Below, piece after piece: positions 1 through 6,490 of a stretch of 6,518 bases of DNA. Every line of letters begins with the position of its first letter. Position 1 is the stretch's first letter. The stretch spans positions 1 through 6,518 of the forward strand of contig CABTZO010000052.1 of NCBI GenBank assembly GCA_902489335.1. Reading direction: 5' to 3'. Under the pieces are notes generated by a model, which saw only the letters and a list, made by a program, of their open reading frames with translations, was not told where the DNA came from and searched no databases. This DNA comes from an uncultured Oscillospiraceae bacterium (GTDB taxonomy: Bacteria > Bacillota > Clostridia > Oscillospirales > Acutalibacteraceae). The translations under genes were made by a program, and so were the position numbers.

Positions 1-299
1 AGAAAGAAAACAAGAAAAAACAAAAAGTTGTTGAAATCAAAGAAATCAGACTTTCTGTTAATATTGACACTCACGATTTTGAAACAAAAGCCGGACATGC
101 AAAGCGTTTTATCGAGCATGGCGATAAGGTAAAGGTGAGCATTCGATTCAGGGGACGTGAAATGGCGCATAAGGCAAACGGAACCGAAGTTATGAATAGA
201 TTCGCCGATTTTCTCAAAGATTGTGCCGAAATTGAAAAGGCACCTAAATTAGAGGGAAGACAGATGCTGATGTTCCTGGTACCAAAAAAACAAAAATAA
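1..299 (+). CDS. infC: Translation initiation factor IF3, C-terminal domain (5' end outside window)
   Basis: This is the 3' part of infC, read in the frame that starts at base 3; 98 codons are visible before the TAA stop. IF3 binds the 30S subunit in the cytoplasm, keeps it apart from 50S and checks start-codon and initiator-tRNA pairing. The visible piece is the C-terminal domain, with KEIRLS near fragment residues 13-18, HDFETK at 24-29, FRGREMAH at 49-56 and LEGRQM at 83-88. Full IF3 is about 170-180 residues, so roughly the first 75-80 are missing to the left. It lies 17 bases ahead of rpmI and is surely co-transcribed with it. Any ribosomal-protein leader that controls this operon would be upstream of infC and cannot be seen. 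Identification is secure. Confidence 0.96.
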   Translation, partial: KENKKKQKVVEIKEIRLSVNIDTHDFETKAGHAKRFIEHGDKVKVSIRFRGREMAHKANGTEVMNRFADFLKDCAEIEKAPKLEGRQMLMFLVPKKQK

Positions 300-316
300 A
301 TAAGGAGTGACTATAA

Positions 317-514
317 ATGCCAAAAATTAAAACACATAGTGGAGCAAAAAAAAGATTTAAATTGTCCAAAAGCGGCAAGCCGATTATTGCTCATGCAAAC
401 AAATCGCATATTTTAAACAAAAAGACTACGAAGAGAAAAAGACAGCTTCGTGGAACATCCGTTGCCGACAAGACAAACGAAAAGCAAATCAAGAGACTTA
501 TTCCATACAAATAA
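317..514 (+). CDS. rpmI: 50S ribosomal protein L35
   Basis: The product is a 65-residue, strongly basic protein of the large ribosomal subunit. It matches L35 along its whole length: the MPKIKTHSGAKKRFK start, HANKSH at residues 26-31 and the basic stretch KKTTKRKRQLR at 35-45. The length is normal for the family (about 64-66). The ATG is preceded by AAGGAGTG at 302-309 with good spacing. It sits between infC and rplT, the order conserved in most bacteria, and the 18-base gap to rplT implies one transcript. In other bacteria this operon is autoregulated through L20 or a leader structure; no such element is visible between these genes. Confidence 0.98.
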   Translation: MPKIKTHSGAKKRFKLSKSGKPIIAHANKSHILNKKTTKRKRQLRGTSVADKTNEKQIKRLIPYK

Positions 515-532
515 ACGAGGAGGTAAATTCAC

Positions 533-889
533 ATGGCAAGAATCAAAGGCGCTTTATCTACGCGCAAAAGAAGAAATAAAGTATTAAAACTTGCAAAAGG
601 CTATTATGGCTCAAAGCACCGTTTATTCAGAACCGCAAAACAGGCGGTAATGAAATCCGGCCAATATGCATATGTCGGCAGAAAACTTAAGAAAAGAGAT
701 TTCCGTCGTCTTTGGATAGCAAGAATCTCGGCAGCATGCAAGATGAATGACATGAATTACTCAACATTCATAAACGGACTCAAAAAGAGCGGCATCAACT
801 TAAACCGCAAAATGTTATCACAAATAGCAATTGAAGATCCGTCCGCTTTTACCGAACTTACAAAACAGGCAAAGGCTGCGCTTAAATAA
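533..889 (+). CDS. rplT: 50S ribosomal protein L20
   Basis: The product is a 118-residue basic protein that binds 23S rRNA and is needed early in 50S assembly; in several bacteria it also represses its own operon. Family signatures are complete: KGYYGSKHRLFRTAKQAV at residues 22-39, YAYVGRK at 45-51, KRDFRRLWIARI at 54-65 and NRKMLSQIAI at 91-100. The length is typical. The start is fixed by a near-perfect Shine-Dalgarno sequence, GAGGAGGT at 517-524, 8 bases before the ATG; this is the strongest ribosome binding site in the window. An intrinsic terminator begins 8 bases after the stop, so this is the last gene of the ribosomal transcript. Confidence 0.98.
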   Translation: MARIKGALSTRKRRNKVLKLAKGYYGSKHRLFRTAKQAVMKSGQYAYVGRKLKKRDFRRLWIARISAACKMNDMNYSTFINGLKKSGINLNRKMLSQIAIEDPSAFTELTKQAKAALK

Positions 890-896
890 AAAAACG

Positions 897-923
897 GTCG
901 TGTGGTTTCCACGCGACTTTTTT
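897..923 (+). terminator. Intrinsic terminator after rplT
   Basis: A 9-bp stem (897-905 with 909-917) closes on a TTT loop (906-908) and is followed directly by six T (918-923). All pairs are Watson-Crick except one G-U, formed by T901 and G913. On the minus strand that position becomes an A-C mismatch, so the stem is better on the + strand, in line with ending the infC-rpmI-rplT transcript. An A-run at 889-894 precedes it. The next gene's Shine-Dalgarno sequence starts only 4 bases after the T tract. Confidence 0.9.
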
Positions 924-936
924 CTTAAGGACAAAA

Positions 937-1713
937 ATGAAAGAAATTACATCGGCAAGTAATCCGAAAATCAAACAAATTGCTAAATTAAATAATTCAT
1001 CAAAACTCAGAAATGAAGAAAAAGCCTTTCTTGTTGAAGGTTTTCGACTGATTGACGAAATAATAAAGTCGAATTTTGAAGTCGAAAATTTATTTATAAC
1101 AAGAGAAGCTTTAGATAAAAATAAAGGCATAACTTCATATTTTGATGAAGAGAAAATAATTCTTATTTCTGAAAATGTCGCAAAAAAATTATCCGATGTC
1201 GAAACAAATCAGGGGATTTTTGCAAAAGTAAAGATGAGAGAAAATTTAAAAGTTAAAATTTCCAAATCTCAAATTTTGATTTTATATAAATTACAAAATC
1301 CGCTTAATATCGGCACTATATTAAGATCTGCAAAGGCGCTCGGAATTGATCATATTATTCTTTGTGAATGTTGTGATTTATATAATCCCAAGCTGATAAG
1401 ATCAGCAATGGGTGCATCTTTTAAGGACAACATATATCAAATAAACGATATTACGATGTTCTTACAATCTCTAAAAAATAACGGTTTTCGAGTTTACGGA
1501 ACTTTTGCAGATAATGATTCCAAAGATATAAGAAAAGTTGATTTTTCGGCCCCCTGTGCCTGCATAATCGGCAATGAGGGCAACGGAATAGACAAGGTCG
1601 TTGAAAAGTTTACCGAAAAAATTACAATTAAAATGTTTGACAATACAGAGTCATTAAATGCTGCTGCCGCAGCAAATATAGTGATTTGGGAAATGACGAA
1701 AAATTTTAAGTAG
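937..1713 (+). CDS. SpoU/TrmH-family RNA 2'-O-methyltransferase
   Basis: The product (258 residues) is a predicted S-adenosylmethionine-dependent ribose 2'-O-methyltransferase of the SPOUT superfamily, most likely acting on rRNA. An N-terminal substrate-binding domain (about residues 1-95, beginning with the typical ITSASNPKIK) precedes the knotted catalytic domain. All three SpoU motifs are present: motif 1 at 121-136 (NPLNIGTILRSAKALG, with R130 as the expected catalytic arginine), motif 2 at 211-217 (IGNEGNG) and motif 3 at 232-245 (SLNAAAAA core). Length is normal. AAGGA at 927-931 is placed correctly for the ATG. The target nucleotide cannot be read from sequence: RlmB, TsnR and YsgA-like members look alike. 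In B. subtilis the related ysgA lies not far downstream of infC-rpmI-rplT, so placement after rplT is familiar. It is read in the same direction as rplT but from beyond a terminator. A small CECC cluster at residues 143-146 is of unknown meaning. Confidence 0.93.
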   Translation: MKEITSASNPKIKQIAKLNNSSKLRNEEKAFLVEGFRLIDEIIKSNFEVENLFITREALDKNKGITSYFDEEKIILISENVAKKLSDVETNQGIFAKVKMRENLKVKISKSQILILYKLQNPLNIGTILRSAKALGIDHIILCECCDLYNPKLIRSAMGASFKDNIYQINDITMFLQSLKNNGFRVYGTFADNDSKDIRKVDFSAPCACIIGNEGNGIDKVVEKFTEKITIKMFDNTESLNAAAAANIVIWEMTKNFK

Positions 1714-1729
1714 ATTTTCGGCAAAAGAA

Positions 1730-1758
1730 TTTGTCAAAAGGACTCTTATCTTGACAAA
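1730..1758. repeat. Inverted repeat over the dprA -35 box
   Basis: TTTGTCAA (1730-1737) and TTGACAAA (1751-1758) are perfect reverse complements separated by 13 bases; the right arm contains the whole -35 box. No T tract follows, so it is not a terminator. The hexamer CAAAAG also occurs at 1722, 1735 and 1755. It could be an operator, but an 8-bp dyad in AT-rich DNA can arise by chance. Confidence 0.4.
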
Positions 1759-1780
1759 AGATTAAGTTTATAGTTAATAT
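1751..1780 (+). promoter_or_regulatory. Predicted housekeeping (sigma-A type) promoter for dprA-topA-trmFO
   Basis: A perfect -35 box TTGACA (1751-1756) is followed after 18 bases by TAATAT (1775-1780), a 4-of-6 match to TATAAT. Other -10-like words nearby (TATAGT at 1769, TATTAT at 1778) are closer to consensus but at bad spacing. Transcription would begin at about 1786-1788. It lies in the only spacer upstream of dprA. This is a sequence-only prediction. Confidence 0.6.
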
Positions 1781-1798
1781 TATCGTTGTTGCCACAAC

Positions 1799-1803
1799 AG
1801 GAG
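1799..1803 (+). promoter_or_regulatory. Shine-Dalgarno sequence that decides the dprA start
   Basis: AGGAG lies 6 bases before the TTG at 1810. The upstream in-frame TTG codons at 1786 and 1789 have no Shine-Dalgarno sequence and coincide with the predicted transcription start, so 1810 is the better start. Confidence 0.75.
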
Positions 1804-1809
1804 AAAATC

Positions 1810-2937
1810 TTGCAAGAACGATTTTTTGACGAAAATCTGATTTTTGATGTTAGATTGAGCCTTGCTCTTATGTATATCGGCAATCAAAAATCAGTTATGG
1901 ATTATTTCAAAACGGCAACCGAATTTTTTTTGGCCGGAGAATATGAGTGGAAGTTATCCGGCTTTTTCACCGGAGCGCAGATTGAGCGAATAAACAAGGT
2001 TAAAGATCTTGATGCAATCAATATAATAAAAGACTGTCAAAAAAATAATATTGATATAATCACATATAATTCTAAGTTCTATCCTAAAGAACTTTTGAAA
2101 ATTGAAGATTTACCGATTTTGCTGTATTCAAAGGGCAGAAAAGAGCTTTTGTCGAATGAAAACAAATTCGCCATTGTCGGAAGCAGGCATCCTTCAAATG
2201 ATTATCTGAAAGTTACAAGTGCGTTTGCAAGAGTCCTTGCCGAAAACAATATGACGATAGTTTCCGGCGGTGCCATGGGAATTGATTCTGTCGCGCACGA
2301 AGAGGCAATAAAGAACAATGCCGATACAATCTGTGTTTTGGGGAGCGGGCTTTGTTTCCCATATAGAACCTCTTTTATACCTCTTTCAAAAAAGATTGAG
2401 AATACGGGAGTTTTAATTTCAGAGTTTCCACCCTCAACTCCTGCATATAAATATAATTTTCCGATACGAAACAGAATTATTTCGGGACTTTCAAGAGGTG
2501 TTCTTATAACGCAGGCCGGATATAAAAGCGGTTCGCTGATAACGGCAAGATATGCTTTAGAGCAAGGAAAAGATGTTTTTGTTACTCCCGGACCAATTTT
2601 TAACAAAGGTTTTCTGGGGTCCAATAAACTTATTAAAGACGGTGCAATACCCGTGCTCACACCAAACGATATCTTATACGAATATAATATTACAGATTAT
2701 AATTCAAATGAAAATTTTGAGATATTTTCAAAGCCGAAAAAAAAGAAAAGTCTTGACGGTGATTTTGACGAAGATACTATAAAAGTATATCAAAATATAA
2801 CCGACGAAGAGATGGCGTTCGACGATTTATTGCAAAAGACAAAGTTGACTGCAGACAAACTAATGATTATACTGACTAAATTAGAAATGGCAGAATATAT
2901 AAAAGTCACGCAAACGGGGAAATACATATATTCTTAA
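1810..2937 (+). CDS. dprA: DNA-processing protein DprA (Smf)
   Basis: DprA binds incoming single-stranded DNA in the cytoplasm during natural transformation, protects it and loads RecA. The start chosen is TTG at 1810 (375 residues), because AGGAG precedes it; an in-frame TTG at 1786 would add 8 residues but lacks a ribosome binding site. Residues below count from 1810. A helical N-terminal region (about 1-95) is followed by the extended Rossmann fold: IVGSR at 122-126, SGGAMGIDSVAHEEA at 152-166, GSG at 178-180, NFPIRNRIISG at 216-226, KSGSLITA at 239-246, TPG at 259-261 and GSNKLIKDGA at 270-279. A polar, lysine-rich linker (about 297-321) leads to a C-terminal winged-helix-like domain (about 322-375). 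Everything essential is present and the length is normal. Only 12 bases separate it from topA. Having dprA does not prove the strain is competent, since the gene is widespread in non-transformable bacteria. Confidence 0.95.
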   Translation: MQERFFDENLIFDVRLSLALMYIGNQKSVMDYFKTATEFFLAGEYEWKLSGFFTGAQIERINKVKDLDAINIIKDCQKNNIDIITYNSKFYPKELLKIEDLPILLYSKGRKELLSNENKFAIVGSRHPSNDYLKVTSAFARVLAENNMTIVSGGAMGIDSVAHEEAIKNNADTICVLGSGLCFPYRTSFIPLSKKIENTGVLISEFPPSTPAYKYNFPIRNRIISGLSRGVLITQAGYKSGSLITARYALEQGKDVFVTPGPIFNKGFLGSNKLIKDGAIPVLTPNDILYEYNITDYNSNENFEIFSKPKKKKSLDGDFDEDTIKVYQNITDEEMAFDDLLQKTKLTADKLMIILTKLEMAEYIKVTQTGKYIYS

Positions 2938-2949
2938 GGAAGGAATAAA

Positions 2950-5175
2950 ATGACTAATAAGACAACTGACAGTAAAACAACCAAAAAAGCAAAGACTGAA
3001 AAACCTACGGTGAAGAAAACAACCGCAAAGAAAACAACGACTAAAAAAGCGACAACAAAAAAAGCAACTACCAAATCAAAGTCTGACAAAACTTTGATTA
3101 TTGTTGAGTCACCGACAAAGATAAAATCAATTTCTCATTATTTGGGTAAAGACTATGAAATAGAAGCTTCTATGGGCCATATCAGAGACTTACCCGCAGC
3201 AAGGTTAAACATTGATGTCAAAAATAATTTTGAACCTAAGTATGGAATTATTAAAGGCAAGGAAAAACTTGTTAAGACACTGAAAGAGAAAGCTGAAAAA
3301 TCAAACAAAGTATTGCTCGCGACCGACCCCGACCGAGAGGGTGAAGCAATTTCTTATCATCTTGCACATATACTCGGATTAGATTTGAACGAAAAAAACA
3401 GAGTGTATTTTAATGAAATCACCAAAACGGGTGTTGAGCAAGGAATAAAACATCCGAAAAAAATCGACATGGATCTCTTTGAGGCTCAAAAGGCAAGGAG
3501 AATTTTAGACCGTCTTTTCGGATACAGATTAAGTCCTTTTGTTTCTCAAAAAATAAGAAGGGGACTTTCTGCAGGGCGAGTTCAAAGTGTCGCTGTCAGA
3601 CTGATTGTCGATCGTGAAAATGAGATAAGGGCGTTTAAACCCGAAGAATATTGGACGATTAATGCAGATTTTAATATAAAAGATAAAAAAGAAACTTTTA
3701 TGGCATCTTTAGTTAAAGATGAAAACGGAAAGGTAGAAATTAAAAATAAAGAAGAAAACGACAGATATATTGAATTTTTAGAAAAAGCGGATCATAAAAT
3801 TGAAAGTGTAAAATACGGAACACGCAAAAGAACACCAGCACCGCCTTTTAATACTTCCACCTTACAGCAAGCTGCTTCAAACAGACTCGGTTTTAGAACG
3901 CGCAGAACAATGAAAACGGCTCAAGAGCTTTATGAGGGTATAAATTTAGGTGAACTCGGAACCGTAGGTCTAATTACATATATGAGAACCGATTCGCTTA
4001 GAATTTCAAAGGAAGCAAGGGCAGAAGCCACAAAATATATTGAAAGTAAATTTGGAAAAGAATATTTGCCCGAAAAAGAAAGACGATATAAAAGCAGAAA
4101 GAATACTCAAGATGCGCACGAAGCAATCAGACCCACAAACCCGGCCTTGAGTGAAGAAGAAATAAAAGGATATTTAACTTCAGATCAATATAAGCTCTAT
4201 AAGCTCATAAGAGACAGATTTTTGATGAGCTTGATGTCTGACTGCATTTACAACACCGTTAAGGTAGTAATTAAATCTAAAACTGATGAAAAGTCAAGAT
4301 TCTGTGAACTTAATGCCTCCGGAAGTAATGTCAAGTTTGACGGCTTTATGGTTCTTTCGCCTAAGTATGACGAAGAAGAAAAGCAGTTGCCAAATTTAAC
4401 TAAAGACGATGAAATTTCACTCAAAAAATTACACGGAGAACAGCATTTCACACAACCCCCCGCAAGATATACAGAAGCTTCACTTGTTAAGGCACTTGAA
4501 GAAAACGGAATCGGAAGACCTTCAACCTATGCTTCTATAATCTCTACAATTATCAGCAGAGAATACATAACAAGAGAACAGAAATCTTTAAAACCGACAG
4601 AACTCGGAGAAGCGGTTACTAAACTTTTAATTGAAAAGTTCCCTGAACTGTTGGACTATAAATTTACTGCAAAGATGGAAGACGATTTAGATGAAATCAG
4701 TGAGGGTACAACTGAAAGTCTGAAAATCATTTCTGATTTTTATGAAAAAATGGAAAAGCAGCTTGAAGTAGCAAAAGAAGAAATGAAAGGTGTAAAAATA
4801 AAATTAAAGGAAGATCAGACCGATATTCCGTGTGAAAAATGCGGGAGAATGATGGTGGTAAAAGTCGGAAGATACGGCAAATTCCTTGCCTGCCCCGGAT
4901 ATCCGGAGTGTAAGAATACAAAGCCTCTGATTCATGAAACAGACGCAACCTGTCCGAAATGCGGAGGAAAAGTCATACAGCGAAAGAGTAAAAAAGGCTA
5001 TGTCTTTTATGGATGCGGAAATTATCCGAACTGTGATTTTATTACCTGGGATGTACCTACAGATGAAACTTGCCCGAAGTGTGGCAGCAGTCTTTTCAAA
5101 ACGAAGGGTAAAAAGGGAAAAGTTCATTGCTTAAAAGAAAATTGCGGATATGAAAAGCCAAATGAAGAAGATTAA
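2950..5175 (+). CDS. topA: DNA topoisomerase I (type IA)
   Basis: This 741-residue enzyme relaxes negative supercoils by cutting one strand through a 5'-phosphotyrosine. A Lys/Thr-rich extension (residues 1-47) precedes the TOPRIM domain, which has E53 in IVESPTK and the metal-binding TDPDREGEA (D126, D128, E130). Then come SAGRVQSVAVR (207-217), the active-site LITYMRTDS with Tyr344, QDAHEAIRPT (387-396) and GIGRPSTYASI (520-530). Three C-terminal four-cysteine zinc ribbons follow: C628/C631/C648/C654, C668/C671/C689/C695 and C708/C711/C727/C732. All catalytic residues are present. The start is firm: AAGGAAGG at 2936-2943 overlaps the dprA stop codon and precedes the ATG. The 3' end overlaps trmFO. 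The dprA-topA-trmFO order matches B. subtilis smf-topA-gid. No promoter is visible in the 12-base gap, so expression probably comes from the dprA promoter or from inside dprA. The N-terminal repeat tract is the one odd point. Confidence 0.97.
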   Translation: MTNKTTDSKTTKKAKTEKPTVKKTTAKKTTTKKATTKKATTKSKSDKTLIIVESPTKIKSISHYLGKDYEIEASMGHIRDLPAARLNIDVKNNFEPKYGIIKGKEKLVKTLKEKAEKSNKVLLATDPDREGEAISYHLAHILGLDLNEKNRVYFNEITKTGVEQGIKHPKKIDMDLFEAQKARRILDRLFGYRLSPFVSQKIRRGLSAGRVQSVAVRLIVDRENEIRAFKPEEYWTINADFNIKDKKETFMASLVKDENGKVEIKNKEENDRYIEFLEKADHKIESVKYGTRKRTPAPPFNTSTLQQAASNRLGFRTRRTMKTAQELYEGINLGELGTVGLITYMRTDSLRISKEARAEATKYIESKFGKEYLPEKERRYKSRKNTQDAHEAIRPTNPALSEEEIKGYLTSDQYKLYKLIRDRFLMSLMSDCIYNTVKVVIKSKTDEKSRFCELNASGSNVKFDGFMVLSPKYDEEEKQLPNLTKDDEISLKKLHGEQHFTQPPARYTEASLVKALEENGIGRPSTYASIISTIISREYITREQKSLKPTELGEAVTKLLIEKFPELLDYKFTAKMEDDLDEISEGTTESLKIISDFYEKMEKQLEVAKEEMKGVKIKLKEDQTDIPCEKCGRMMVVKVGRYGKFLACPGYPECKNTKPLIHETDATCPKCGGKVIQRKSKKGYVFYGCGNYPNCDFITWDVPTDETCPKCGSSLFKTKGKKGKVHCLKENCGYEKPNEED
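3013..3072 (+). repeat. Four 15-bp tandem units coding for Lys/Thr pentapeptides in TopA
   Basis: Four consecutive 15-base units encode KKTTA, KKTTT, KKATT and KKATT (TopA residues 22-41). The first two units differ only in the last few bases (shared AAGAAAACAAC); the last two share AAAAAAGC. The repeat is clear in protein and partly decayed in DNA. The tract lies before the TOPRIM domain and is probably a flexible, positively charged tail. Confidence 0.85.
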
Positions 5176-6445
5176 TATAATAGGAGCCGGCCTTGCCGGT
5201 GTAGAGGCTGCCACAATGGCAGCCTCTTTGGGAATTAAAGTTGATTTATATGAGCCAAAGCAACGTTTTGCAACATTGATATGCTCAAACTCACTAAAGG
5301 CAAATCGATTCGAAACTGCTTCGGGTCTTTTGAAAAAAGAGCTTGAAATGTTAAATTCCGTATGTATGAGAAATGCAAAAAAAACAATGGTTCCCGCCGG
5401 AGGAGCTTTGGCAGTCGACAGAAAATTGTTTTCAGAATTAATAACAGAAGAAGTTTTATCAAATGAAAATATTAAAGTTATAAGGGAAGAAGTAACAAGC
5501 ATAAACACTGATGAAATTAATATAATTGCTGCCGGCCCTCTTTGTGAAGGAAACCTAGCCGAAGAAATATCTGAATTGACCGGCGAAAGTTTGCATTTTT
5601 ATGATGCTGTAAGTCCGATAATAACTGCCGAAAGTGTAGATATGGAAAAAGCATATTTTAAGTCGAGATATGACAGGGGAGATAAATATGATTATCTAAA
5701 CTGTCCTATGAATAAAGATGAATATCTTGATTTTTACAATGAACTTATTAATGCAGAGCGAGTTATAGACAAGGATTTTTTGAAAAGTGATTTTTATCAA
5801 GGCTGTATGCCGGTTGAGATTATAGCTTCAAAAGGTGTGGATACTTTAAGATATGGTCCTCTTAAGCCGGTTGGTCTTTATGACGATGAAAGAGATGAAA
5901 AACCTTATGCTGTTTTACAACTGAGACGCGAAAATACTAAGGGAAGTTTATTTAATTTGGTGGGCTTCCAGACAAATCTTAAATTCAAAGAGCAGAAAAG
6001 AGTGTTTTCTTTGATTCCGGCTTTGAAAAATGCAACATATATGCGTTACGGAGTAATGCATCGAAATACATATATAAATTCACCCAAACTGTTAAACGAT
6101 GATTTGAGTTTAAAATCCAATCCGAATATTTATTTTGCGGGTCAGATAACCGGAAGTGAAGGATATAACGAAGCTATGATGATGGGAAGACTTGCGGGAT
6201 TAAATGCAGCGCTGAAAATTTTGAATGAAGATAAAATTGTTTTCCCGACAACGACTATGACAGGTGCACTTGTTTCATATATTACGGACAATGAAAATGA
6301 AAATTTTCAGCCCATGGGAGCAAATTTTGGTATTATAGATCCACTCAACGAAAGAATAAAATCCAAAAAAGACAGATATTTAGCTTTGTCCGAAAGAGCA
6401 ATAAAAGATTTTGAGAAAATCATATCAAGAATAGAATTTAACTGA
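5162..6445 (+). CDS. trmFO: Methylenetetrahydrofolate--tRNA-(uracil-5-)-methyltransferase TrmFO
   Basis: TrmFO makes m5U at position 54 of tRNA (T loop), taking the carbon from 5,10-methylenetetrahydrofolate and using FAD. With the start at 5162 the protein has 427 residues, close to the usual 435-440. The FAD-binding motif is at the very N-terminus (IIGAGLAGVEAA, residues 6-17). Other family signatures are CSNS at 41-44, VPAGGALAVDR at 77-87, GCMPVE at 214-219, DTLRYGPLKPVGL at 227-239, RYGVMHRNTY at 295-304 and AGQITGSEGY at 326-335. C41 and C215 lie in the two cysteine motifs implicated in catalysis in the B. subtilis enzyme. GCMPVE and the YGPLKPVGL block separate it from MnmG (GidA). An in-frame ATG at 5150 would add MKSQ; 5162 is preferred because family members normally begin MKK-[IV]-x-[IV]-IGAGLAG. 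Neither start has a good Shine-Dalgarno sequence. The gene overlaps topA by 14 bases (26 with the other start), suggesting translational coupling. Confidence 0.96.
   Translation: MKKINIIGAGLAGVEAATMAASLGIKVDLYEPKQRFATLICSNSLKANRFETASGLLKKELEMLNSVCMRNAKKTMVPAGGALAVDRKLFSELITEEVLSNENIKVIREEVTSINTDEINIIAAGPLCEGNLAEEISELTGESLHFYDAVSPIITAESVDMEKAYFKSRYDRGDKYDYLNCPMNKDEYLDFYNELINAERVIDKDFLKSDFYQGCMPVEIIASKGVDTLRYGPLKPVGLYDDERDEKPYAVLQLRRENTKGSLFNLVGFQTNLKFKEQKRVFSLIPALKNATYMRYGVMHRNTYINSPKLLNDDLSLKSNPNIYFAGQITGSEGYNEAMMMGRLAGLNAALKILNEDKIVFPTTTMTGALVSYITDNENENFQPMGANFGIIDPLNERIKSKKDRYLALSERAIKDFEKIISRIEFN
5186..5227 (+). other. Two adjacent GC-rich hairpins at the start of trmFO
   Basis: The first stem pairs CCGGC (5187-5191) with GCCGG (5195-5199) around a CTT loop, plus a possible G-U at 5186/5200. 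The second is a perfect 10-bp stem, AGAGGCTGCC (5203-5212) with GGCAGCCTCT (5218-5227), around ACAAT. Only three T (5227-5229) follow, so it is not a standard terminator. Both fall in codons for the Gly/Ala-rich FAD motif, which favours GC-rich codons. The pairing is certain; a function is inference. Confidence 0.5.
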
Positions 6446-6490
6446 ATTTTTACAAAATCCAGTAACTAAGTTCTATTGTCTAAAAAGCTA

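Noticed and set aside
857..888. Possible promoter inside the end of rplT that could serve the methyltransferase gene
   Set aside because: The best boxes I could place (CTTACA and TTAAAT, 19 bases apart) are each 4-of-6 matches, which is common by chance in this AT-rich DNA.
1392..1406. 6-bp hairpin GCTGAT-AAG-ATCAGC inside the methyltransferase gene
   Set aside because: It is short and isolated within coding sequence; expected by chance at this length.
1659..1674. Hairpin TGCTGC-TGCC-GCAGCA in the methyltransferase gene
   Set aside because: It follows from a run of alanine codons in SpoU motif 3, so it needs no other explanation.
2202..2660. 152-codon minus-strand reading frame opposite dprA
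   Set aside because: It is antisense to the conserved Rossmann fold of DprA and shows no family features; it is a shadow frame.
3043..3066. Runs of six and seven A in the TopA repeat tract as a programmed frameshift site
   Set aside because: There is no stimulating Shine-Dalgarno sequence or stem nearby, and a shift here would give only a short useless peptide; A runs are expected from Lys codons.
4804..5127. Long minus-strand reading frame opposite the topA zinc-ribbon region
   Set aside because: It is fully inside topA, lacks any recognisable domain or ribosome binding site, and is a shadow of the real coding frame.
6441..6463. Imperfect hairpin across the trmFO stop codon (9 of 10 pairs, loop TAC)
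   Set aside because: The stem is nearly all A-T, has an A-C mismatch and is not followed by a T tract, so I do not call it a terminator.
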